Shown here in pieces: positions 1 through 6,538 of a stretch of 14,268 nucleotides of DNA. Below the pieces are notes generated by a model. The model saw only the letters and a program-made list of their open reading frames with translations. It searched no databases and had not been told where the DNA came from. Each line of letters begins with the position of its first letter. The stretch's first letter is position 1. The DNA is from Negativicoccus succinicivorans. Lineage in GTDB: Bacteria; Bacillota; Negativicutes; Veillonellales; Negativicoccaceae. Position numbers and translations under genes: made by a program. The DNA is taken from assembly GCF_018373335.1 (NCBI RefSeq), contig NZ_JAHAHH010000031.1, positions 1 to 14,268 on the forward strand, in the 5' to 3' direction.

Positions 1-1366
1 GATTTTTACCGCGTTTCTCGCGATCGGTAGCGTTCATTACCTCTTGATGCGACAGCTTCAATTTGACGTGCGCATGAGCGCACGTCAAACTGTTTTTTAT
101 CTGGATCATCACGGCCAGGTGGACGCGAGTATTTTTCAGGGACAAAATGTGCTGACGTACGTTGATCTTGTGGTGTACAACGCCAAAGGGCGGCCGATTC
201 TTGACAATATTACCCGCTACGAGCCCGGGCCGTCGCTGACGCCGGAGCAACTGCATCAGTTGAATGAAACGGATCCCGACGGCGCTCACTTTGAGGTCAT
301 TGATACGGAAAATGAACTGACCTATCGCTATCTTAAACGCTGGGAATCGGCGGACGGCAGGGTCTACTACCTGCAATTTATTCGCGGCGCGCAACGTGAA
401 CGCTTTTTCATCGAGCTTTTGGTCCGTCAAATCCTCGTGACGGTGCTCGCCAGCTTGGGCGTCACGATTTTAGCGGGCGTGGTGCTGACGAATAAAGTGC
501 TCGCTCCGTTGCGCGCGATGAAAGAACCGCTGAAACATATCGAAGTCAATGAAATGGGCTACCGTATCCCATTGCCGGAATCGCAGGATGAGCAGTACGA
601 ACTGGCGGTGACGATTAACCGCACGCTTGATCGTATCGAGCACGGGGTCGCGCAGCAGCGGCAGTTCGTCAGCGACGCGTCGCATGAATTGCGCACGCCG
701 ATTACGGTGATTAACGGGTATACAGACCTGTTGATTCGCTGGGGCGCGCAAGACCCCGAGACGCTTTCGGAATCGTTGGCGGCGATTCAGGCGGAAACGG
801 AATACATGAGGCAGCTGATTGAGCATTTGCTCTTTATCGCGCGCGCGAGCGCCGGCGAACTCAATATTCGCTTGCGACCGCTGGAAACGTCGGAGATTGT
901 GCGGGAAGTGTGGAACGGTCTGCAGATCGCGGATCGACAGGGACCGCACCACGAGTTGTATTTAGCGGCGAATGAATCGGCGCTGATTGAGGCGGACGAT
1001 GCGCTTTTCAAACAATTGTTGCGCATTTTCCTCGACAACGCGGTGAAGTACACGCCGGAAGGTCGACGGATCATGCTTTCGGCAACCGTCACGGGCGCGC
1101 AATACATTGTCTCGATTATGGACGAAGGCGTCGGCATTTCGGAAAAAGATTTGCCGAATATTTTCACGCGTTTCTATCGCGTCGATTCCTCCCGCACCAA
1201 AGCGACAGGCGGCACCGGTTTGGGATTGGCGATTGCGCGCGATATCATTGATATGCACAACGCGGCGATTGAAGTCACGTCGGAGCTCGGTTCCGGCACG
1301 ACATTCACAATCACGTTCCCGCTGCTTTCCGAGAAAGACGCTGCGGAAATGTCTTCGAAGGACTGA
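1..1366 (+). CDS. Sensor histidine kinase, 5'-truncated by the window edge
   Basis: A membrane-bound two-component sensor kinase that autophosphorylates on His and passes phosphate to a response regulator, presumably encoded just upstream outside the window. The frame is open from base 2, and the bases before the Leu-Met codons at 44-49 encode a hydrophobic stretch (IFTAFLAIGSVHYLL). This is the first membrane helix, so the true start lies before the window. About 110 extracytoplasmic residues follow. A second helix (around 427-495) leads into a HAMP linker. The dimerisation/phosphoacceptor box SHELRTP has its His codon at 683-685. The ATPase part shows an N-box (DNAVKYTPEG), a G1 box (DEGVGI), an F-box (FTRFYR) and a G2 box (GGTGLGLAIA). 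The catalytic half is complete and nothing is degenerate. The sensor region is not one I recognise, so the stimulus is unknown. A strong terminator starts at the stop codon, so this is the last gene of its transcript. Confidence 0.95.
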   Translation, partial: IFTAFLAIGSVHYLLMRQLQFDVRMSARQTVFYLDHHGQVDASIFQGQNVLTYVDLVVYNAKGRPILDNITRYEPGPSLTPEQLHQLNETDPDGAHFEVIDTENELTYRYLKRWESADGRVYYLQFIRGAQRERFFIELLVRQILVTVLASLGVTILAGVVLTNKVLAPLRAMKEPLKHIEVNEMGYRIPLPESQDEQYELAVTINRTLDRIEHGVAQQRQFVSDASHELRTPITVINGYTDLLIRWGAQDPETLSESLAAIQAETEYMRQLIEHLLFIARASAGELNIRLRPLETSEIVREVWNGLQIADRQGPHHELYLAANESALIEADDALFKQLLRIFLDNAVKYTPEGRRIMLSATVTGAQYIVSIMDEGVGISEKDLPNIFTRFYRVDSSRTKATGGTGLGLAIARDIIDMHNAAIEVTSELGSGTTFTITFPLLSEKDAAEMSSKD

Positions 1367-1400
1367 AAAAGAACGGAGGTCGCGACCTCCGTTCTTTTTT
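1367..1400 (+). terminator. Rho-independent terminator after the histidine kinase gene
   Basis: A perfect 16-base inverted repeat (arms 1367-1382 and 1383-1398, with the central CGCG forming the loop) starts immediately after the TGA stop and runs into a T-rich tract (TTTTTTATTTT). The A-rich left edge mirrors the T-rich right edge, so it could also work on the minus strand, although no minus-strand gene is seen here. Confidence 0.9.
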
Positions 1401-1440
1401 ATTTTAATTGTCATCTTTTGCAACTTTCCAATGTTGATTG

Positions 1441-1449
1441 TGGTAGAAT
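1441..1449 (+). promoter_or_regulatory. Candidate extended -10 promoter for the ecf-truA operon
   Basis: The bases TGG-TAGAAT match the extended -10 pattern TGn-TATAAT with one mismatch and lie 41 bases upstream of the ecfA1 ATG, downstream of the preceding terminator. A TTGCAA element at 1418-1423 resembles a -35 box but its 20-base spacing is too long. Recognition would therefore rest mainly on the extended -10. Confidence 0.45.
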
Positions 1450-1489
1450 AGATGAGATGTAATTTTATCGTTACGAGGAAAGGAACGGT

Positions 1490-2344
1490 ATGGAACAACC
1501 GTTAATGTTTGATATCCGTCATATGGCGCATGCCTATGTCGATGAAGACGGCAACACGGGGTACGCGCTCCGTGATGTCAGCGTGCAAATCAAACGCGGC
1601 GAATTTGTGGCTGTCATCGGTACGAACGGCAGCGGCAAGTCGACGTTCGCCAAGCATTTGAACGCGCTTTTGCTGCCCACGGAAGGAGACGTTTTGGTGG
1701 ACGGCATTTCGGTGCGCGATGAAGCGAGGGTTTGGGATATTCGCAGCCGCGTCGGCATGGTTTTTCAAAATCCGGACAACCAAATTGTCGCGGCGGTCGT
1801 CGAAGAAGATGTGGCCTTCGGTCCGGAAAATCTCGGCGTGCCGCGCGAAGAACTGCAGGAGCGCGTCGATGCGGCGCTGGCGGCGGTCGATATGACGGCG
1901 TACCGCAAACACGCGCCGCACATGCTTTCGGGCGGGCAAAAACAGCGCGTGGCGATCGCGGGCGTATTGGCGATGCGTCCGGAATGCATCGTGCTGGACG
2001 AACCGACGGCGATGCTCGATCCGCGCGGTCGCGAAGAAGTCATGCGTACGGTGCAGGCCTTGCACGACGAACGCGGTATGACCGTCGTGTACATTACGCA
2101 TTTTATGGAAGAAGCCGCGCAAGCGGATCGCATTCTCGTCATGATCAAAGGCGAACTGGTGATGGACGGCACGCCGCGTGAAATTTTCAGCGATGTCGCC
2201 CGCTTAAAAGAGCTCGGGCTCGATGTTCCGGTGGCCTCCGAAGTGGCGCACGATTTGCGCGCGGCGGGCCTGCCTTTGCGGGAAGATATCATCACGGATG
2301 AAGAGTTGGGAGAGGCGCTATGTCAATACAAATCAAAGCGGTAA
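1490..2344 (+). CDS. ecfA1: ECF transporter ATPase EcfA1 (CbiO-type)
   Basis: One of two ATPase subunits that energise energy-coupling-factor transporters for vitamins or metal ions at the inner face of the cytoplasmic membrane. At 284 residues it has the usual family length. It shows Walker A GTNGSGKS (residues 44-51), a Q-loop in VFQNPDNQ (about 89-96), the ABC signature LSGGQKQR (146-153) and Walker B ending at Asp170 with catalytic Glu171 (VLDEPTA). The NPDNQ form of the Q-loop and the first position in the operon favour EcfA1 over EcfA2. The ATG at 1490 is preceded by AAGGAA at about 6 bases. The 3' end overlaps ecfA2 by 25 bases, implying translational coupling. No S-component is encoded in the window, so the module is probably shared (group II). 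Confidence 0.95.
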   Translation: MEQPLMFDIRHMAHAYVDEDGNTGYALRDVSVQIKRGEFVAVIGTNGSGKSTFAKHLNALLLPTEGDVLVDGISVRDEARVWDIRSRVGMVFQNPDNQIVAAVVEEDVAFGPENLGVPREELQERVDAALAAVDMTAYRKHAPHMLSGGQKQRVAIAGVLAMRPECIVLDEPTAMLDPRGREEVMRTVQALHDERGMTVVYITHFMEEAAQADRILVMIKGELVMDGTPREIFSDVARLKELGLDVPVASEVAHDLRAAGLPLREDIITDEELGEALCQYKSKR

Positions 2345-3219
2345 ATTATACCTACGGCGCCGGTACTCCGTACGAAAAACAGGCCTTGCGCAATATTAAT
2401 CTGGAAATTAAAGAAGGCGAATTCGTCGGCATTATCGGGCATACCGGCTCGGGAAAATCGACCTTGGTGCAACATCTGAACGGGTTGCTGTCGCCGACGT
2501 CGGGGACGGTCACGGTCGACGGCGTTAACCTCGCCGGTAAGGATGCCGCGGCGCGCAAGGCGCGACACAGCGTCGGCATGGTGTTTCAATATCCGGAGCA
2601 CCAGCTTTTTGAAGAAACGATTCGCGCCGATATTGCATTCGGCCCGACGAATCTGGGTCTTGACGCGGCGAAGATTGATGAACGGGTCCGCGTGGCGATG
2701 CACTTTGTGGGTTTACCTTATGATGAATTCGCGGAACGCTCGCCGTTTCATCTTTCCGGCGGTCAACAACGGCGCGTGGCGATCGCGGGCGTGATTGCGA
2801 TGCACCCGCGCTACCTCGTTTTGGACGAACCGTCGGCGGGCTTGGATCCGATCGGCCGACAGGCGATTTTCGATCGCGTGAAAGAATGGCATGAAGATCG
2901 GCGCTTTACGGTGATTTTGGTGTCTCACAATATGGAAGATATTTCCCGCTTGGCGTCCCGTGTAATTGTCTTGAATAAAGGGGAAATTATGCTCGACGGC
3001 AATCCGTTGGATATTTTTATCAATCGTCGCGCGGAACTCGCCGCGGCGGGCGTGGAAGCGCCGCCGGTGTCGAGACTTTTAGCGCGCATTAATGAGTGCG
3101 GTTGCGCGGTCGATGAACGCGCGATTGAACCGGAAGAGGCGACGGCCAATATTTTGGCGGCGCTCGGCCAAACACCGCGACCCAAAGCGGCGCGCGGCGC
3201 GCGACAGGGGAGACAATGA
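2320..3219 (+). CDS. ecfA2: ECF transporter ATPase EcfA2 (CbiO-type)
   Basis: The second ATPase of the ECF module, expected to form a heterodimer with EcfA1 that drives substrate release through EcfT. It has 299 residues. Visible motifs are Walker A in GHTGSGKST (40-48), a Q-loop in VFQYPEHQLFEET, the signature LSGGQQRR (145-152) and Walker B ending at Asp169 with Glu170 (VLDEPSAGLDP). VFQYPEHQLFEET is characteristic of EcfA2. The start ATG lies inside ecfA1 behind GGGAGAGG. The end overlaps ecfT in an ATGA junction, so translation is coupled in both directions. The C-terminal tail of about 60 residues is basic and Ala-rich at its end (PRPKAARGARQGRQ) and probably disordered; I assign no function to it. 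Confidence 0.95.
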   Translation: MSIQIKAVNYTYGAGTPYEKQALRNINLEIKEGEFVGIIGHTGSGKSTLVQHLNGLLSPTSGTVTVDGVNLAGKDAAARKARHSVGMVFQYPEHQLFEETIRADIAFGPTNLGLDAAKIDERVRVAMHFVGLPYDEFAERSPFHLSGGQQRRVAIAGVIAMHPRYLVLDEPSAGLDPIGRQAIFDRVKEWHEDRRFTVILVSHNMEDISRLASRVIVLNKGEIMLDGNPLDIFINRRAELAAAGVEAPPVSRLLARINECGCAVDERAIEPEEATANILAALGQTPRPKAARGARQGRQ

Positions 3220-4019
3220 TGCTGGGCAATATTACATTGGGACAATACTATCCGACAACATCATTCATGCACAGTCTCGATCCGCGCACGAAGATTCTCT
3301 GCACGATGATTTTCATCGTCGGCATTTTTCTCGCCGATACCTGGGTCGCGTACGGCGTGGTGACGGCATTTGTGTTACTGGGCATCGCGCTTTCGAATTT
3401 GCCGTTATCCCTCGTGTGGAAGGCGGTCAAACCGCTTTGGATTATTATCGTTTTCACGATGGTGATCCATGTCTTCACCACGCCGGGTACGCTCGTTTGG
3501 CAATGGGGCTGGCTGCATGTGACGGAAGAAGGCTTGCGGCAAGGCGCGATGATGACGATGCGGCTGGTTTACTTAATCACTTTTTCCGCGCTGCTCACAT
3601 ACACCACGAGCCCGATTGTTTTGACCGACGGCATTGAGCAGCTGCTGAATCCGTTCCGCGGCATCGGCGTGCCGGCGCATGAATTGGCGATGATGATGAC
3701 GATCGCGTTACGGTTTATCCCGACATTGTTGCAGGAAACGGAACGCATCATGAAAGCGCAAAAAGCGCGCGGGGCCGATTTTGAATCCGGCAACCTGATC
3801 CGCCGCGGCAAAGCGTTGGTGCCGCTGATGGTGCCGCTGTTTGTGAGCGCGTTTCGGCGCGCGGATGAACTCGCGACCGCGATGGAAGCGCGTTGCTATC
3901 GCGGTGGTGAAAATCGGACGCGGCTGCATGAACTGCATTACGAAAAGGTGGACATAGTCGCGTTTGCGGCTACGGTCGCGGTCGTTTTGGTGCTTGCGGT
4001 TTTGCGATGGCTGCACTGA
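3216..4019 (+). CDS. ecfT: ECF transporter transmembrane subunit EcfT (CbiQ-type)
   Basis: The integral membrane scaffold that couples EcfA1/A2 ATP hydrolysis to toppling of an S-component. The 267 residues contain several hydrophobic helices in the first two thirds, a cytoplasmic coupling region, and a last helix at the C-terminus (residues about 246-265). The two short coupling motifs that dock into the ATPases are present: ALA-ARG-GLY at residues 184-186 (KARGADF) and an Ala-Arg-Cys variant at 225-227 (MEARCYRGG), where the family usually has Gly or another small residue after Arg. The start ATG forms an ATGA overlap with ecfA2. A second ATG directly after it (3219) could also serve. The stop overlaps truA by 13 bases. 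Confidence 0.93.
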   Translation: MMLGNITLGQYYPTTSFMHSLDPRTKILCTMIFIVGIFLADTWVAYGVVTAFVLLGIALSNLPLSLVWKAVKPLWIIIVFTMVIHVFTTPGTLVWQWGWLHVTEEGLRQGAMMTMRLVYLITFSALLTYTTSPIVLTDGIEQLLNPFRGIGVPAHELAMMMTIALRFIPTLLQETERIMKAQKARGADFESGNLIRRGKALVPLMVPLFVSAFRRADELATAMEARCYRGGENRTRLHELHYEKVDIVAFAATVAVVLVLAVLRWLH

Positions 4020-4813
4020 GAAATATTCACATCACCGTCGCGTATGACGGCAGCCCCTTTGTCGGTTTTCAGCGGCAGTTGAACGGCATGGCGGTGCAGG
4101 AAGTGATCGAAGACGTACTGCGCCGCATCTTGGGACAAAAAACGACGCTGTACTTCGTGGCGCGTACCGACTCGGGTGTGCACGCGTGGGCGCAGGAGTG
4201 TACTTTTTATACGACCGGCACGATTCCCGGCGAACGGTTCGCATCCGCGATGAATGCGCTTTTGCCGCCGGCCGTGCGCGTGAGAAAAAGCCGCGAAGTG
4301 CCGGAAGATTACAGCGTGCGTCGGCAAAATACGGGCAAGACCTATCTTTACCAGATTTTACGCGGTCGCGATGACGACCCGTTTCGTTATCGCTACGTCT
4401 GGCGGCTCGGGTACGCGCTTGACGTGGCGAGCATGCGCGCGGCGGCGCAAGTAGTATGCGGCACGCATGACTTTACGGCGTATCGCGGCAATAATTCCGT
4501 GCCGAGCAATCCGGTGCGCACGATCTACGATATTCATCTCGAGGAAGCGGGCGACCTGCTGAAAATTTACGTGACGGGCGACGGCTTCTTGTACAAAATG
4601 GTGCGCAATATTGTCGGGGCGCTTGTCGATTGCGGGCGCGGTCGCAAAACGTCGGCCGATCTTGTCGCGATCGGGGAGAGCAAGGATCGCCGCCGACTCG
4701 GCATGACCGCGCCGGCGCAGGGACTCTGCCTTTTGCATGTGTATTTCGACGCCGTCACGCCGGAGGCGATCGCTGAAGCGCGGACGCTTGCCGTGCCGTT
4801 ATGGCAAATGTAA
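4007..4813 (+). CDS. truA: tRNA pseudouridine(38-40) synthase TruA
   Basis: This enzyme converts uridines at positions 38-40 in the anticodon stem-loop of many tRNAs to pseudouridine, in the cytoplasm. It has 268 residues, close to the usual 250-270. The catalytic Asp55 sits in ARTDSGVHA, a variant of the family GRTDAGVHA. The N-terminal VAYDGSPFVGFQRQ and the later TVRTIY-like (NPVRTIYDI) and FLYKMVRNIVGAL segments are typical TruA signatures. The start overlaps the end of ecfT by 13 bases, so it is translated from the same message. The ecfA1-ecfA2-ecfT-truA order is a classic Firmicute arrangement, but the ribosomal genes that often flank it (rplQ before, rplM-rpsI after) are absent here. 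Confidence 0.96.
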   Translation: MAALRNIHITVAYDGSPFVGFQRQLNGMAVQEVIEDVLRRILGQKTTLYFVARTDSGVHAWAQECTFYTTGTIPGERFASAMNALLPPAVRVRKSREVPEDYSVRRQNTGKTYLYQILRGRDDDPFRYRYVWRLGYALDVASMRAAAQVVCGTHDFTAYRGNNSVPSNPVRTIYDIHLEEAGDLLKIYVTGDGFLYKMVRNIVGALVDCGRGRKTSADLVAIGESKDRRRLGMTAPAQGLCLLHVYFDAVTPEAIAEARTLAVPLWQM

Positions 4814-4855
4814 ATACCAACCGATGCGGCGATGTACAACGTTATAAATGAAGTG

Positions 4856-4888
4856 AAAACAGACCTTTGTGGTCTGTTTTTTGTTTTC
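4856..4888 (+). terminator. Rho-independent terminator after truA
   Basis: A 10-base perfect stem (4856-4865, AAAACAGACC; 4871-4880, GGTCTGTTTT) with a five-base loop TTTGT is followed by TTGTTTTC. It lies about 43 bases after the truA stop and ends the ecf-truA operon. Its symmetry would let it act in both directions. Confidence 0.9.
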
Positions 4889-5151
4889 TGCCGGGCATCA
4901 TGTGCGCATGTCGGGGCAGTGCATGCGTCGGACGTAAAAGCGGCGCTGTATTCCGCGCTTGTCACCCGCGCACCGTCCGACAGAGGGGCCGCCGTTGTTC
5001 CGCTTTGGAAAAAGAAATAAATCATTGTAAAATAAGAGTAACGAGCTTAGGCACGTATTGACGCAGAACCCGCATGAAAAGTTTTTTACAGCATTTCTTT
5101 AGGGTGGCATACCTGCTTCAAATAGCGTACACTTATAAGAGAGAGTTTTGT
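4889..5151 (+). other. Intergenic region with an imperfect inverted repeat, no convincing gene
   Basis: Between the truA terminator and the start of the lipoprotein gene I see no coding region with a ribosome binding site or recognisable protein. Short open frames on both strands run through the terminator and read as chance. GTCGGACG at 4927-4934 pairs with CGTCCGAC at 4974-4981. Inside it AAGCGGCG (4938-4945) faces CCGCGCTT (4953-4960), which pairs only partly. The region turns AT-rich after about 5010. A TTATAAG at 5133-5139 is a possible -10 element for the gene at 5171, without a clear -35. Confidence 0.5.
5133..5139 (+). promoter_or_regulatory. Weak candidate -10 element upstream of the DUF3298 lipoprotein gene
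   Basis: TTATAAG lies about 32 bases before the ATG at 5171, in an AT-rich stretch downstream of the truA terminator, where a promoter is needed. No good -35 hexamer is found at 16-18 bases upstream, so this is only a position to test. Confidence 0.3.
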
Positions 5152-5158
5152 AAAAGAA

Positions 5159-5164
5159 CGGAGG
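5159..5164 (+). promoter_or_regulatory. Ribosome binding site that fixes the lipoprotein start at 5171
   Basis: CGGAGG lies six bases before the ATG at 5171, an excellent Shine-Dalgarno site. It matters because it supports the frame of the lipoprotein signal peptide rather than the frame of the downstream domain, whose first available start (TTG at 5200) has no ribosome binding site. Confidence 0.85.
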
Positions 5165-5170
5165 AATCCC

Positions 5171-5805
5171 ATGAAAAATCTACGTAAATTAACTTTACTT
5201 TGCGGTTTACTGACCGCGGTTTCACTCAGCGCCTGCGCGATGCCGACGACGACAACGACGTTGAGTCAGGGCAGGTAAAAATCGCCGGCCAGCCGGTCGT
5301 TTCCGCGAGCATTAATAAAGCATTGGCTCATTATGCGAGTGAAGCGCGCCAAAATGGTGAAAAAATTCAGGCCGAAGCGAAAAGCATGCAGGAACGCAGC
5401 TGGTCGTACGAACATAACTACACGCAAAAAGCGACGTACTGCAGCGATCAATATATTTCCTTTTTGACGGAGGAATATACGTACGAAGGCGGTCCGCACG
5501 GCTACACCGAAACGCGCGGACTCGTGTTCGCCACGAAGACGGGCGAGAAAGTCACGCTGGAACAATATCTCGGCCGCTCCCGCGCGGAGTTGCGGACGCT
5601 GCTGGGAGATATAGTACGCAACGATTTGGACGCGCGCGATATAGTGTACTTTGAAGACGAGTTGCCGGCGGCGCTGGCGACGGATGCGCCGTACAATTAC
5701 TACCTCGATCAGGCGGGACACGCGATGTTGCTGTTCAATCAGTATGAAATCGCGCCGTACTCCTCGGGATTGATCAGCATCGACGTATCGTCGCTGCGCA
5801 AATAA
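5171..5805 (+). pseudogene. DUF3298/RsiV-like lipoprotein gene, frameshifted after the lipobox
   Basis: From the ATG at 5171 the frame encodes a clear lipoprotein signal peptide: basic start MKNLRK, a hydrophobic core, and lipobox LSAC with the Cys codon at 5234-5236. It then reads MPTTTTT and stops at 5276-5278. The following domain is in another frame, open as 5200-5805 (201 residues from a TTG without a ribosome binding site). Homology to the next gene begins in that second frame at about 5254 (NDV) and continues ungapped through SINKAL, so the shift lies between 5237 and 5256, in a GAC-rich tract. Restoring the frame needs one extra base or two fewer. The domain shows the DUF3298-type pattern: YEGGPHGYTETRG, then TGEKVTLEQYL, then FNQYEIAPYSSGLISIDV. 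The domain is otherwise undamaged, so a recent mutation, a sequencing error or a switchable repeat are all possible. If intact, it would be a lipid-anchored envelope protein. Related domains occur in RsiV, which binds lysozyme; the ligand here is unknown. Confidence 0.7.
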
Positions 5806-5847
5806 ATCGGACAGATACGCTGCCTGTTGGCGGCGATCATTAATAAA

Positions 5848-5853
5848 TAGAAT
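5848..5853 (+). promoter_or_regulatory. Weak candidate -10 element before the second DUF3298-like gene
   Basis: TAGAAT at 5848-5853 follows TTGGCG at 5827-5832 with a 15-base spacer, shorter than the preferred 17. It lies about 20 bases before the ATG at 5875, which would leave a very short leader. Read-through from the preceding gene is equally likely because no terminator separates the two. Confidence 0.2.
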
Positions 5854-5874
5854 GAGAGAAAGTGGGAGGACTTT

Positions 5875-6507
5875 ATGAAAAAATTATTTCTTTTAGCCGG
5901 CGTCATGATGACGCTCGCGCTCGGCACGGCGAGCGCCAACGATTACAATGATGTGGCGGGAGTCAGCGTAAGCCTTTCCGAGCGTCCGCGCGTGGAAGCG
6001 AAGATCAATGCGATGCTTGCCAAAGATGTGGCGCGTGCGCAGTATGCGGGTGCGCAATTACTGGCTAAAGAAGCGCCGGCGACGGGTCCCGTAGCGGATC
6101 ACTGGCAGATGTATAGCCAGCAAGTGACCTACCAGAGCGACCGCTATCTTTCCGTGGTAGCGAAAGGCACCTCGTTTGACGGCGGCGCGCATCCCGATAC
6201 GCAATGGCGGGCCTGGGTGTTTGATAAACAAAACGGTCAAACCGTGAAATTAGCGGACTTTTTAGGAGAACGCTCCAACGCCGCGACGAATCGCCTAGTG
6301 CGTGCTTACGTGCAACGCTCGCTGGCGGCGCGGGCGATCGAATACTGGCCGGAAGAACTTGCTAAAGCGACGGCCGTCTACAATGATTTGCCGTACTATT
6401 TGAATGATCACGGCGACGCCGTGGTGATTTTTAACCCGGCGCAAATTGCTCCGTACGCGACGGGCGTGTTGGAAGTCGTCGTACCAGCGCGCTTGCAACA
6501 TAACTGA
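5875..6507 (+). CDS. Exported DUF3298/RsiV-like domain protein
   Basis: A 210-residue secreted protein of unknown function. The N-terminus MKKLFLLAGVMMTLALGTASA is a type I signal peptide with likely cleavage after ASA (residue 21); unlike its neighbour it has no lipobox Cys, so it should be soluble in the periplasm. The mature part resembles the product of the preceding gene: SFDGGAHPDTQWRAWVFD corresponds to YEGGPHGYTETRGLVFA, and VIFNPAQIAPYATGVLEV corresponds to LLFNQYEIAPYSSGLISI. These GG-x-H and IAPY-x-(S/T)G motifs are typical of the DUF3298 domain found in RsiV and related envelope proteins. There is no membrane anchor, cytoplasmic anti-sigma domain or sigma-factor gene nearby, so an anti-sigma role is not supported. 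The start has a good ribosome binding site (GGGAGGA) at about 6 bases. It is a tandem paralogue and probably co-transcribed with the preceding gene. Confidence 0.85.
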   Translation: MKKLFLLAGVMMTLALGTASANDYNDVAGVSVSLSERPRVEAKINAMLAKDVARAQYAGAQLLAKEAPATGPVADHWQMYSQQVTYQSDRYLSVVAKGTSFDGGAHPDTQWRAWVFDKQNGQTVKLADFLGERSNAATNRLVRAYVQRSLAARAIEYWPEELAKATAVYNDLPYYLNDHGDAVVIFNPAQIAPYATGVLEVVVPARLQHN

Positions 6508-6523
6508 AGCATAGCAGTCAGTG

Positions 6524-6531
6524 AAGGAGGG
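6524..6531 (+). promoter_or_regulatory. Ribosome binding site that decides the korA start (TTG at 6539)
   Basis: AAGGAGGG ends seven bases before the TTG codon at 6539-6541, which is the ideal spacing. An in-frame GTG at 6521 would put this site inside the coding region and has no ribosome binding site of its own, so TTG is preferred. Confidence 0.8.
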
Positions 6532-6538
6532 TTTTACT

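Noticed and set aside
4832..5020. Small + strand open frame (62 codons) after truA, ending VVPLWKKK, which faintly resembles the TruA end AVPLWQM
   Set aside because: It reads straight through the truA terminator hairpin and has no ribosome binding site. The likeness covers only five residues and could be chance.
5237..5278. Programmed -1 ribosomal frameshifting in the lipoprotein gene
   Set aside because: There is no X-XXY-YYZ slippery heptamer at the junction and no obvious stimulatory hairpin just after it. Mutation, sequencing error or repeat slippage is simpler.
6521..6538. GTG start for korA at 6521
   Set aside because: It would place the AAGGAGGG ribosome binding site inside the coding sequence and has none of its own. 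TTG at 6539 has ideal spacing.
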